Positions 31,781 through 43,368 of a DNA stretch of 64,000 nt are shown here, piece by piece. Source of the stretch: Imbricaverruca yamaguchii (taxonomy: Eukaryota; Arthropoda; Thecostraca; Neoverrucidae); contig JAOTOL010000880.1 of NCBI GenBank assembly GCA_034440575.1, forward strand, positions 62,001 to 126,000. Direction: 5' to 3'. The position numbers were made by a program, and so were the translations under genes. The notes below the pieces were generated by a model. It was given only the letters and a program-made list of their open reading frames with translations. It did not search any database and had not been told where the DNA came from. Position 1 is the first letter of the stretch. The number at the start of each line of letters is the position of its first letter.

Positions 31781-31983
31781 TGTATGTATCCATCTAACCA
31801 ATCTAACTAACACAAGAATCAGTCCGTAAGGTTTCACGCAGTCAGGGCATAGTCATGGCATAAATCATGTAAAATCAGGTACATTGATCAGGGAAAGCAA
31901 ATGGGCACTTGACGCAGGCATACCAATTGTTTGGCATTCAATTATCTGGCAATTAGACTTCGCTATTGCGACAAACGCATTTT

Positions 31984-34900
31984 TCACGACTCTGGACTGC
32001 ACTCGTTACGAGCAACGCATGACGCTAACCATCGTCCGTGCTCATTGCCGGACCTCCACCAGTTTACTCCTTCGTCATGGAGGCCAACAGTCGCGCGGCA
32101 TGGTCTTTCCACCTCCGAGATTCGCGACACTAATTTCCCTTCTGCTTGTAGAACATGCTTGCCAATGAAAATTGTTGTTTCCCGGGTCGGTCCATATTTA
32201 TGAGCAAAGATGTACATGCTGACACTCCATATCAGGAGGGCTTCAGTCTCATCATCATGAGTCAGGACAGATATGCCCTCAATCGTTACTGTCATGCCGT
32301 CTTGCACCGACGCCCACGAACCTCCTCCGTCGCAAACACCTTGCCTCCGTCACCCAGCATCCATGTCAGGGTTGACGTAGCCTTATCTGAGAGATAAAAG
32401 ACAGCATGAAAATGCATTGAACACGTGATATTCTTTTACATTAACAACATGATCTGGTGTGCGAAATGGTGCAATTTAATAATCACATAAGTGCACAAAT
32501 ACGTATACGAATAAGCAATGTGCAAATATTTGTAAACTTCTGGAACGTTGGAACAAAGAGAAAAGGGTGAAAATGCTGATATGTTTTACATTGAAGCATA
32601 GCGAGTGTTTTATGGTCTACTCGCAACGCTCACTCACAAACGTCAGCCAGAGCACAAAGTCGACACAGAAATCGGTACAGCACAATGCCGAGACGGAGAG
32701 GTCGGGTAGTGTGAAGATAACGCAGGGTGCATCACGCAGGTGGTACTAACACCTGATTGGCATGGGTGAGGTTGGTTCAGAACAAGCATGGGCGGGGCAG
32801 ACTGGACTCTGAATCGAGTCCGGACATTGACACTTTGGAATCGGACCCGGACTCAGGCTTTTGGGGTGATCTATGTCTATCTCCTACCTGAAGCGCAAGC
32901 CCCAGCTCACTAGCTCCGACATCGCTTACGAACAAGCACCTCCAATCAGACACGGGTCCGAGTCAGACTGGGCTCGGAATCGGAGACAAACATCGGAACG
33001 AGTGATTTACGCATCACTGAATCTGCACGCATCATCAAGTGAACGATCTTACTTTGGGTCGGATCTGAGCAGCACAAAAATGTGCATGCATTGCACAAAA
33101 TGGTACTATTCACATATTTAGGCATGCTTATGGGAGCACCATTGCCCCCCCCCCCCCCACCATATCAAAAGTAAATCAGCAATGGACCTTGTCACTGACC
33201 TGGTTCATATCCTACAACGTACGTCGCTAACAGCCTTCAGGTACCGAGCCAGCAAAGCTGCTGCATCGTTGCGCGCTGCGGTTTTTCCAGACATGCGCTC
33301 GAACTCGTGCCAAGCCTGAAGCGGGGATTAATTACCGGTCATTACAATACATTACAATAAGTTTCCTATGGGGAACACAATGTGACGTGGCGTGTTACGT
33401 TGCAGCCAACACATCCACCACTCCAAGCAAATCCCCAAACTACCCAAAGCATAACACGAAAATAAACGAAGCAAATAAATGTTTTCCTTCCCCCTTCACT
33501 TTGTGCAGTTCACGATAATATGACCAACTTAACCTATCTATACATCGACATCGTGTGCATTTATGAGCACACCTATAAGGGAAATTAAACATGGGATAGT
33601 AGTGGGAAAATAACTGCGCAAATGAATTTCTGATATTATGTCATAAATAGATAATTCTTGAATTACATGAATGATGCCTGACAAATAGTTCGAGTGCATA
33701 CGGCGTAATACTTGCCCCAGCTTTCGTCTTCAGTGGCGGGTACCGCTCGATCACAGTACCTAGCGGCACTTTGCCACGCACAAACTCTTGACGTCGCGCG
33801 ACGAACGTCTCGTCCATCAGGTCGTCCCTATCTTCGCCGTCCATAAGCCGCCGCACCGCTGTATTCCACCGCCACGGGGTCCACCTTGCCGCGTGGCAGC
33901 AGCATATAGCTCGGCTTGCCTTGGTAGCGAGGGCGCTTCGACTCCGACTCTTCAGACTCGGAGCGTCTGCGCTTATTCTTAAACTTATTGTTCAGCTTCT
34001 TAGCGATATCATCCTGGAATATAGACAAAACATAAGTTTCACAGCCAGACAATATATTGGAAAATGGGTGTGGGGCTGGACTGGATCGGCTACATTATGT
34101 GACTTCCACATACTTGCGATAATAACTGCGTCTCAAGATTAAGGTGAATAGTGCCCTAAACCGGATAGACAATTTCTTCAGGCCATCAGAAGCACACCAA
34201 GTGTGATATCCATTCGGAAACTTCGAGTAATAGGCCCAAAAATGCAAGCCGCTAACATGACAACTAACACACAGAGTGGAAACTTTCGCGGTTCCTGTCC
34301 ACGCATCAGGAGCGAATCGAGAATCTAGTATTGAGGAAAGAGACAAACATTTTTCCAGGATTTTGCGCTCATTCTATGGTCAAAACAAAGCAACATCGCA
34401 GTCTTTAGGGGGTGGGTACATGGTTCGTCCCCCTCACCTTCCCTTGGATTCGCCTGTGACAAAAACAACCATGACACAGATGAAACAATTGAGAACTGAA
34501 CACATTTTACAATTTGCTCGATTTTAGTCAGATTGCATATGATACAAATGAATGCCACAACTAGCGCACAACAAAATGATCCAGTTACAATGAACGTGCC
34601 ATTGCCTTGCTTAGTGGGTCGCCTGCAAGATACGGAAACGCCCGGATCACCTCCCACTCCATATCCTTGTAGATTCTCGGATAACTGCAATAAAAAACCT
34701 GAAGCACCGCAATTTACTGGAGGGTTAACGTGATCGCTTTCTGATATCCACAGGAACGGTGTTGCACGAAATAGATGTATTAATGCATTTAAAGTAAGAG
34801 ATCAAACGTGGTTAAACGTGAAAACAACATTTTACATTCCCTTGTCCACTGTACAACGAAAAACACCTGCAAACAGACCCATGTATAGACATTGGTCTGT

Positions 34901-36596
34901 TTCCAGCCGTCAATTGCACTTTATATCATACTTTATATGATAAGGATTACGCAACGTAGCTCACAACATGCGACACGCTTTAAATGCCATCGCCCCAGCC
35001 TATCTACACGACTTCGATATAATGCACAATATAACACCTAAAGCTGCCCAAAACTCAAGTAAAAGAACAGATGTTAAGAGGTAATTCACAAAAAGAAGGG
35101 AAGCAGCAGTTATGCATAGCTTCTTACCAGTTGCCGGAGTTTTCGTGACGGTAAGACTCGTATATGGCGTCAGGGATTTCCTTCACTCCCTTCTGGTCAG
35201 CTGCTCCTCCTTGGCCAGCATTGCCCTTGTCCTCGCAGACAGCATTGCTGGGTTGAATCTTGCCATCCTGTTGGAGGGTATATTTATATTATTTACAATT
35301 TAGACAATTTAGTAGATTGCACAAATAGGTACATGTTTTAATTTCATCAGAGGGCTATCTTATGGAGGAGGGAGTGCGGGACAGTGGGATAGGCGACCAA
35401 CGCAGGCGAGTCTGAGCTCATCTGCACGGGTGACACTGTCAGAACTGATGTCAGGATGCTCTCCTCTGCCGTCGGGGGTTCGAAGAGACTCTGGTCAGCA
35501 GGAGTCGTGATGATTCTGCAATAGACGCAATGACATGTGTTAGAAAATGACGATTATAGCTGCGAATCAAAGCTGACAGTAAAGTATTCAATCATCAGGT
35601 CGGTATGATTGTAATTGTTTTCCAGAAATAAACATCTTAGGAGTGAAGAACCTCGCCCATAAATTTCAGCATAATGAGTGAGAGGCGGATATCCCATACC
35701 TCAGCAAGGAAGTCACAATGCGATAACTCACATCATAACACCCTTTAATACATCAACATTCTGGATGTGCATATGTGTAATGGGCATAATCACGACTTTC
35801 ACACACCTTCAATGAGACCCTTGAGGTAAAACTGAACGATGCAATCAAGTTCCAACTAGCGAGGGGAAAACATTCATTCAGAACGAAAGTAGCAAAACAA
35901 AGCGGCGCAAATACCACGTAACGCTATTGCAGTTCTGGTCCATGCTTAATTCGCTGTGGCTTAGCGGAGAAGTATAATAGCGATAATACTTATAACACCT
36001 ATCGACATAGAGTTAGCGGAGCAAGTCATCAGCATCGTAGCCTCACCTCATTTGCTGTGGATAAGGCAAGTTCCCTACAAGCCAGAGCTCATTACACAAA
36101 CCGCAATTTCCTGCTGAGTACTGTCATTCCAAGCAGACAACGATGCAATGAATGTCGAAACACATTATGGGATGAAGCTAGAAACTGAATAAGAAGCTGG
36201 GGATATGGGAGAGACAACTCACGCAAGAGTCGGCTGGCGTTCAGGCAGAGCTTCTTCCAGGCTGGCTTCAGTGATGCTGCTGTTCATCGAGACGGTTGTG
36301 GCATCGGATAACGTACACCGGAATAAATCAGAGGTTTCAACGATCCGCAAGTAAGACGAACCGCAAGACGAATGTGCATTGAATTGGTGACTGTCACAAC
36401 ACGATTTACATCGCCTTGGCTCACCAGAAACTTCATAGCTGGGCACAGTTCCTGTGAACAGATCGGGCAAGAAATGTTTGGTCACCACATACGACGACCC
36501 ACCAACGTGATAGCGGCTAACACTAACATACTCGGCCAGATCAGACGTGATGAGATAATGGTCAGTATCCACCACGGCGAGAGCACAGTGTCTCAT
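31984..36596 (-). pseudogene. SAMD3-like multi-exon gene, unit A (frameshifted)
   Basis: Seven minus-strand pieces read as a phase-consistent chain: 36596-36223 (ends LPERQPTL), 35515-35359 (ends SLLHK), 35267-35128 (DGKIQPSNAV ... DAIYESYRHENSGN), 34684-34585 (YPRIYKDMEWEVIRAFPYL), 34013-33702 (DDIAKKLNNKFKNKRRR ... RRLMDGEDRDDLMDETF), 33315-33223 (AWHEFERMSGKTAARNDAAA) and from 32381 leftward (TSTLTW, MTVTIEGISVLT, ETEALLIWSV). The order DGK, IYxxY, YPxL, FKNKRR, TFxxRR, YPxLK, then a C-terminal hydrophobic domain resembles the poorly characterised family annotated as SAMD3-like in animals; its function is unknown. Damage includes a donor read as AAG|ATAGCC, at least two frameshifts in the fifth exon and one in the last. 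A mutated gene is more likely than a working one. Confidence 0.45.
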
Positions 36597-36775
36597 TGAA
36601 AGCGTGTGAAAGTCGTTTCAGCAAGAACGAGACATGGTTTTCCTCGCTCACAAGTAGACACACCACTGTACCCGGCGCCACTGTACCGTCTATGACATGA
36701 AACACCAGCAATCCAACACAAAACTATCAATAGTAATACCGCGATGTGGAATATCGTTGCGCTGCCCATTAACAC
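36593..36775 (-). CDS. Short frame with signal-like N-terminus, uncertain
   Basis: Sixty codons start MLMGSATIFHIAVLLLIVLC, a hydrophobic stretch that could be a signal peptide or membrane anchor, followed by a Ser/Gly/Tyr/Arg segment. The end overlaps the start of the first SAMD3-like exon in another frame. It could be an upstream exon of that gene, a separate small gene, or chance. Confidence 0.2.
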   Translation of the reverse strand: MLMGSATIFHIAVLLLIVLCWIAGVSCHRRYSGAGYSGVSTCERGKPCLVLAETTFTRFQ

Positions 36776-36810
36776 GCGCCCCGGAGGGACTCTGAAAACA
36801 TGTGCACTGG

Positions 36811-36831
36811 AGGGGGCGGATTCCGCCCCCT
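36811..36831. repeat. GC-rich perfect hairpin
   Basis: AGGGGGCGGA and its exact complement are separated by one T. It lies at the edge of the dispersed repeat copy that follows. Confidence 0.85.
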
Positions 36832-37290
36832 AAGATATCGGCTCCCATTAAGGCTAGATCAACGAAATTCGCAGGGTGGATAGGCACGATAGTTAACTCT
36901 ATTGTGTTCAAGTTTCGCGAACTCAGGTCAACATCTCCAAGATCAAATAAGGTCAAAATAGCAAAATGTTCTGGTTTTGCGTGGGTTGGCTTGTCATTGT
37001 TATCGATCGCTGTGATTGTCAATAAATGCTCCAAAATTTGCATTAATGATGCTTTGGACATTAATAATGATGCAATACATGTGCCAGATCCGCCATTTGA
37101 CCTCAGGTCACCTATATAGGAGAACTTTATTAGGTGATTATCTGCTCCAGTTACCGGAACCAGGCTGCCCGCCTGACTGCTCCGTTGGGCGGTTCGGCAC
37201 AATCGGCTTCGCAAAGAAAGGAGTGAAATGCATGAATAAAGTATAGAAACGCTTAGGCACACAATGACAAACAGTAGATTTCCGGATGTG
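36830..37290 (-). repeat. Dispersed repeat, about 500 bp, copy 2
   Basis: Inverted counterpart of 11571-12075, with the TGACCTGAGGTCA palindrome and CGCTTAGGCACACAATGACA preserved. The right boundary coincides with the point (about 37290) where units A and B resume homology, so this repeat marks a breakpoint. Confidence 0.65.
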
Positions 37291-37584
37291 TAGGGAGGAA
37301 CAACGATAACCGGTAACCGGTAATGGGGAAAACGACAATGTGTGTGCCCAGGACCGGATGGAAGATAGCTGAGTCCACACACATTCGAAACTACATGCCA
37401 ACACTAAACACCATGGCCGCATCTTGGACACTACTCCAGCTTGTCCCATACACAAGGCATAACGTTGGCCAATATAACGTACATAGCGCATATATATACG
37501 TACTATATATCATGTACCCATACGTATGCGAACACACTGCATATAGATATATGTATACATAGGCATATACATATACATACATAT
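37291..37584. other. Duplicated-unit DNA before the microsatellite
   Basis: Matches 57902-58190, beginning with ACAACGATAACCGGTAACCG. No gene. Confidence 0.7.
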
Positions 37585-37738
37585 GAATGCATACATGTAT
37601 GTATGTACGTATGTATGTATGTATGTATGTATGTATGTATGTATGTATGTATGTATGTATGTATGTATGTATGCATGTATGCGTGCATGTATGTATGTAT
37701 GTGTGCATGTATGCATGTATGTATGTATTTATGTATGT
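37585..37738 (+). repeat. ATGT tetranucleotide microsatellite, unit A
   Basis: About 35-40 units, pure in the middle and with GCATG variants at the right. Frames of MYVC type on plus and HTYI type on minus are repeat artefacts. Confidence 0.95.
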
Positions 37739-39239
37739 AGTTACAAGCACACAATTTACCCGTCGAAACAGTTGACACAGTGATGCTCAGTATTAAATCA
37801 CACAGTGATGCTCGGTCTTAAATCGATGGAGAAACTACAGCTTTGTGAAACCGCTATACAGTGCTTTAGAATGAATAGGAACAACCCGTCAACTTAGGAA
37901 ATAGTTTCAATCTGAACTATGCTCTTTGTTTGCTTTTCATCCAATAATGTTCAAATAGGTTTAATTATATTTCCCACTGAAGTTTCGAAAAACGACTTCT
38001 TGCTGAAAATTTGCTTATAAGGCGCAACGGTTAGCAAAGTTAAGTAGGTGGATAACTCCTTTGGTCAAGATTTTGAATTGGCAACAAACAATTGATTACA
38101 AAAATGTTACTGCTCTGTATATCTAGCATTGGATGTAAGCTGTTGAAGCCACTGTTAGACTATCAACCATTCGCTTCGCCACATATTTTCAGTACGGGGA
38201 CATGGCGGCTTTAGGTTGATTTTTTTAATGCAATGCCGTGTTAATATTGCATTTCGCTCGTATGCAGAGGCATTCCTCCGTCTCTACCAGGGGAATTCAT
38301 ATGTACACAGCTCAAGAACCTAATTTAAGCCTTCATAACAAATAAGTACACTCCACAGGCACCCACCTTTAAGCTGTTCTTCCGTTTCTTCCGGATAGCG
38401 TTTCTTCAACAGCGGCCCTGATGGGTCGCTGTCGTCAAATAATGGGTAGTGAAAGATAGATACATTAATGTTCATGAAGAGCGGAGATATTATATAAAGT
38501 AGCTATTTCACTGAAATTATTTGTACTATTTTTTGCTACTTCAGTTCACGCAGCGCCCAATGCATAATACTTACATGACAGCAATATGTGCTCACGAGGA
38601 GGGTAAGTGCCATTCAAATAATTCCCTAGTAACTCCAACGCAGGTCCTTTATCCTTGTAGCAAGTTTGAGCATGTGCACTACCCAAGGAAAGAGACGATT
38701 AGAAATGGCGACTGCATCTAGGAATGGAAAACTTTGGATAATAGCTTTGCATACATTTTGAAATGGAAGCACACAGACGAAGCAGCATGAATGATAGGAA
38801 AGTGAAATGGAAAAAGGAAGTTGGGAAGGTAAAGTTCACACAAATTAGCTTCTCAATTATGTTCAACTAGCTTACTTAGCAATATCTTCCTGCACAAATT
38901 TCGAGAAAATAAATTCGCAAAGATCCAGTATTTGTTTCATTTGCAAAGAAAATAAGTGGTTCTATGATCTTCGTCACTTTCATAAACATGGTACTCTGAA
39001 TAAAAATTCAACAAAAAGAAACACACCTTTCAAGACAAGTTTTCAACTAAACGCTTTGGAATTATGTTGCTCACAACCTGAAAAGTAAGCAATAACACAG
39101 AAGATAAGTGGTCCCATTATCTTAGTCACTTACATAGACATGGTATTCTGAATAAAAAATGCATTTTAAGACAACTTCACCCCTACATCCCCTAGTTTAA
39201 TATACATCAAATTACGGGAGAATCTATGAAGGCCACTTG
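37739..39239. other. Duplicated-unit DNA, no gene recognised
   Basis: Aligns with 58430-59430, except that about 600 bp (38395-39000) is replaced by about 110 bp in unit B. I see no exon chain. Confidence 0.6.
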
Positions 39240-40197
39240 TTTACCCGATGGGCGATCTCAGTAATTGTGAAGTGGATGCCGATAAAAGCTGGAGGAATAG
39301 ACCTGTTTGAAATAATGCAAAGCAATAGATGTCTTTTAACCAAAAAAAATATGCAATATAGAAATCACTACATGAATTAAAAACATATATTACTAATACA
39401 AACGCGTAAAATAACCTTATGCTGGAATTCATACAAAGAAATAGATCCAAATTCACACTGTATATATTTCGGCTACGGGCCTTCGTCAGCAGTAAATATT
39501 TTGCTACGAAAGCTACAAAAAAACACAAACACTAAGTGCACCCTATGACACGGCACAGTGGATCTCATTTTACATATCACAATATCCACATATTCGTAAA
39601 ATACATACACACATCAACAGAAGCCCCCATCAAGGTGTATTATTAAAGGTAGATATGTACTATTCATTGAAGGTGGATTAGAAGCAAAAACCCATCATTA
39701 AACACAATGACTGCATCCTGGACCCTCATAAAACCGGTTCCTTACACCACCTATGGCAATCACGTATGCAACACACCCGCATTACACATACAGACACGCA
39801 CACACACACCCGGATCTCAAGTTGACACATGCATACAGACGATCATATACCTTGATGTTGGCTTATGTTAATGTGTTCACGTATTTTACGAGTACACAGA
39901 TATTGTGATATGTTAAATGATGGCGATTCACTGTGCGGTGTCACGAGGTGCACTTGGCGTGCGTTTTTTTATTAACTTGTTATATAAATATTTACTGTTG
40001 AGGAAAGCCTGTGGCCGACATATATAAAGTGCGAGTTTTGATCTATTTCTTTGTTTTAATATGAGCATAAGGCTATTTTACGCGTTTTTTATTCATAATC
40101 AAGCTCAACGCAGCACTGCACATAATCAGACATATATTACTGCACCTTTCATCGACATCCACTTAGTAATTACGGAGATCGTCCATTGGGCAAAAAA
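39240..40197. mobile_element. 0.96-kb fold-back element with inverted arms
   Basis: The outer ends (39240-39290 and 40148-40197) are inverted repeats of about 50 bp at roughly 80% identity, sharing ATGGGCGATCTC and AAGTGGATG. Inside, about 39400-39615 is matched in inverted orientation by about 39870-40095, sharing GGATATTGTGATATGT, CACTGTGC, TGCACTT, AATATTTACTG and ATCTATTTCTTTG. Unit B lacks all but the first 17 or so bases of the left end, so it was inserted in A or removed from B. There is no coding frame. Each arm carries one form of the hammerhead-like segment. Confidence 0.7.
39456..39493 (-). ncRNA. Hammerhead-ribozyme-like motif in the left arm
   Basis: On the minus strand: ACTG (stem I), CTGACGA (fits CUGANGA), A, GGC-CCGTA-GCC (stem II), GAAA, then TATATA-like minimal stem III and CAGT closing stem I. 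The order and the extra A match the motif at 15758-15792. The right arm has the same segment with TTGAGGA and GACA instead of the core bases, so that copy has lost the core. Confidence 0.4.
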
Positions 40198-40929
40198 TTA
40201 GGCATTATAGACCCTCCCGCAAATCACTGCAAACGTGCTCAGGTAATATATGCCTACACATCATAGCATTGATCAATTGACTTACCTTTCCTTTCACCAT
40301 TTTCACTCTCAGTGAAATCTCACCCCACGTTTCCAGCTCTTCTCCGTAGCTTAGCTCCCCGTAGCCAGCAACCTCCTCCTCCCTTGTGGACGCACTGCCA
40401 CAGGCTTCTCTGTATGTCATGTAGTCTGATAGTCAGTTGGGTGTTGACCTTGACGATCAGCTTAGGTCTCAACTGTAAATATGTAGTATTTGGCTAAAGC
40501 AACAAGCTTCAAACCAATCCATGGACATTTATTCAACAGCCAATCACAATCAAGCTTTGATTCCTGCGACCGAATGAAAGGATTCGTTACATGTAGTGAC
40601 GTCACGCGGCCACCTTGTGGCTGATATGCCGACCACGACTTGAAATACAAAACCGGCATAATTTCGTGGACAAATTCGGTCGTCCATGGAACTCCGATTG
40701 ATGACCTATACAGATGACGTCCATAGAAGAACTACTTAACGTTAACAGGAAACCATGGACATAAAATGTCCATGCATGCGCGGCGTCCATGAAACTCCCA
40801 GAAAAAGCTCACTTACGTCCACAAAATTACGAGTTGAAGGGAATATGCATATTACTCGCAAAGTACACAGCCCTGCCTACACACTCAACAGATATGACTC
40901 ACCTTCGCGAAGCACAAAAACCCTTTCGG
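40198..40929. other. CP3 far-upstream DNA, no gene
   Basis: Aligns from about 40311 with 59455-59815 (shared CACTCTCAGTGAAAT, CACCCCACGTTTCCAGCTCT, CATGCATGCGCGGCGTCCAT), apart from about 150 bp near 40430-40590 that is specific to unit A. Confidence 0.55.
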
Positions 40930-41420
40930 AATTATGCAAAGGACGTCGCCAAATTACCACGCCAGTCCTCCTATGTGGAAATTTCAACTCACACCACCAA
41001 CTCTGGAACGCACACCACCAACTCTGGCTCCGACCAGAGCATGTATACTCATCAGACTAGCCAATCAAAAACTTACAATTCCCGACATCATCCCACTCAA
41101 TCGACGGGCCTTTCACACGATACCCGACATCACATTCACCTCCTTCCGCATCTCCTTCCCTCTATCCTGGAAATGTCATCCTGATCCACATTTTGGTGAC
41201 CACGTACCTATAATCATTAATAATTCACCCCAATCCCCATCACCGGCCCATCTTGCCACCCACCCCTCTGGCCGATGGAACCTGAAAACCTAGCCTGGGG
41301 TCGCTTATTAGAATCCATACATGCCCAGACAAACTCAAAGCCACACATTACGCCCCTTCAATTCGCCAACCCTGCATTCACCAGAGCACACCAAAACAAG
41401 GCATAAACAAAAGCCAGACA
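40930..41420 (+). mobile_element. Jockey-type LINE endonuclease fragment upstream of CP3
   Basis: With frameshifts it encodes PVLLCGNFNSHHQLW (the GDFN block of APE endonucleases, here with Asn for Asp), LANQKLTIP, PDPHFGDHVPII (the final DH block) and SGRWNLK. It is the better preserved twin of 7342-7690. The copy near 59815 lacks it. Confidence 0.65.
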
Positions 41421-42121
41421 CCAACACTGACCTCACGCGGCCCCCTGCTGGAGCGATGAGTGCCACCTGACGGTCCGAGAGAGAAACTATGCACGGCCCA
41501 GATATGAACGATGCTACACACCAGATACACTCACAGCATGTAGACACAACAAACAAGCACTCTGCAAACGCACCATCAAGCACGCCAGAGAATATTTCAT
41601 GGAGCACATTTAGTAGTCAATTTAATACACTCACCATCTCAGCAAAATTTCGTTACTTTTGAAACATTGCACACCGACAGAGATAGCGAAACAAACCCAT
41701 ATCACTCGAACATAACATACCCATCACAGACCCACAGGCCATCGCAGACATTTTGGCAAACATCCATTGCCCACATGACAGACTGTATCAAGCGCTCTTC
41801 CAACTCTTTCCGTCCCTTGCCGTTTTATTGACATAGCAGGGAATTTCCGAAAATTATTCGTTCGCCTTGTTAAAGAAAGTCTCCACTATGTTGTCCAGTC
41901 GCACAAACGTCTCTCTTCCTCCCAATCGGTTTTCCTTCCTGGCAAATCTTCCTTCCCCACGTTTGTTCCGGACCAGTTCGCGGCTTCGCTTTAATCGCTT
42001 GAAGGACATGTCTGTTCTTGAGCCCTTTCTTCCCTCTCTTGGGTTCGGCCGTCGCATTCCATCTGAAGACCTGTAGCCGCGAGCGTTGGTCAGTGGTGCA
42101 CTTCCCGTGCGGTGATGACGC
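41421..42121. other. CP3 upstream region shared with CP1 and CP4
   Basis: Matches about 7700-8460 and 59820-60430. Conserved blocks include the CCAGATACACTCACAGCATG stretch, CATTTAGTAGTCAATTTAAT and the region around GTTCGGCCGTCGCAT. Conservation across three copies may reflect only duplication age, or may include enhancers. Confidence 0.55.
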
Positions 42122-42172
42122 TATATAACCTGTCCCATTCAAGGTCGGCAGCCGGCCTACCTACCTATATAA
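42122..42172 (+). promoter_or_regulatory. Two TATA boxes of CP3
   Basis: TATATAA occurs at 42122-42128 and 42166-42172, 44 bp apart, with the conserved AAGGTCGGCAGCCGGCCTAC between them. The proximal one is 75 bp from the start codon. Confidence 0.55.
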
Positions 42173-42246
42173 CAGATGTCAGACAGGTAAAAAGCACCAC
42201 ATCTTCTGGAGTGATTCCCAGCCAGCAGCCTGTACCACTCGCCAAC

Positions 42247-43368
42247 ATGAAGGTACTGCTGGTTCGCCAATTTGATTTGGCTCTGGAATTCCGTGATTGT
42301 AGTGTGTGCACTAGGTATCAGACACCAAGGGGAGGAAATTCATTAGTATGTCTTTAACTATCCTCGGATTCTTTGGATATTGTCAAAGTTAATCGATGGA
42401 CGATACCTCTCATCCTGCGGAGTTCACAGTTCACTGCACATGATAGATGCAATGTATCATGTATCATCTCCGGAAAAGTATGCCAATATATCGGTGCAAT
42501 GCCTTCATCATGATGACAAATAACATTTCTTTCTAAAGTAAGACATCGTGTGTGATTGCACCTTGTATCTGCCCTGTGAAGTCCTGGTGTCTGAAATCGT
42601 ATCTGTTCAGTAGTGTTCAAATACCAAACTGTTAACATTCTAGCATGGCAGTAGTTTCTATTCCAATGTTGCCAGTTGTCACAGTAGTGTTGATCCTGCC
42701 GTCTAAGAAACGCTCTATTGTAGTTGCTGCTGGCCCTGACAGCGCTGGTAGCCGCGGCCTACGCCGAGTCGTCAGTCCGTGCCAGCGTCGGATACGCCGC
42801 ACCGGCCGTGCGCGTCGGATACGCCGCACCAGCTGTGCGCGTCGGATACGCCGCACCAGCTGTGCGCGTCGGATACGCCGCACCAGCTGTGCGCGCTGCC
42901 CAGCCGCCCATCGAGCGTGTCGAACAGCCACCCGTGGCGCGCATCCTAGAGTCGAGTAGCGAGACCGACGACCAGGGCGGCTACGCCTTCCGCTTCCTGT
43001 CCGACGACGGCATCAGTCGGGAGGAGCACCGCTCCGACGGCGCCGTGTTCGGCTCCTACAGCTACGTCGCACCCGACGGCTCCACCGTGTCGGTGCGCTA
43101 CGTGGCTGACGTGCTCGGGTTCCGCGCCGAAGGCGACTCGCTGCCGACGCCCGTGCCGACCGAGTACCCGACACCGGTGGTGCCGTCCACCGTGGTGCCG
43201 GCTGAGGACCGCACCGTCCAGCTCAGCTACTCCAGCCCACAGGGGCGGCAGGAACAGGAGCAGGAGCGGGTCCAGGTCCAGCCCTCGTACGCCGCTCCTG
43301 GGCGGGCCGCAGTGGCCCCTGTTGTAAGGTACGGGCCCGTCTACAAATTGCGGCCTGTCTCCCAGTGA
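42247..43368 (+). CDS. RR-1 cuticle protein CP3, longest repeat variant
   Basis: Exon 1 is ATGAAG|GTACTG (42247-42252). Exon 2 starts at 42724 after CTCTATTGTAG, where the acceptor is TAG and not CAG as in the other copies. The product is about 216 residues: signal peptide MKLLLALTALVAAAYA, four VGYAAPAVR units, an insert found only here (AAQPPIERVEQPPVAR), the RR-1 domain (GGYAFRFLSDDG, GSYSYVAPDGSTV, VADVLGFRAEGD, LPTP) and the Gln/Glu-rich tail with AAPG and YGPVYKLRPVSQ. It is a secreted chitin-binding structural protein of cuticle. Promoter, intron and exon all match CP1 and CP4 well. Confidence 0.85.

Noticed and set aside
37391..37783. Overlapping frames of His-Thr-Tyr-Ile and Met-Tyr-Val-Cys repeats, also at 58053-58463
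   Set aside because: They are translations of the ATGT microsatellite in several frames.
39990..40030. Third hammerhead-like motif in the right arm of the fold-back element
   Set aside because: The core reads TTGAGGA and GACA, so the invariant bases are lost; kept only as a decayed relative.
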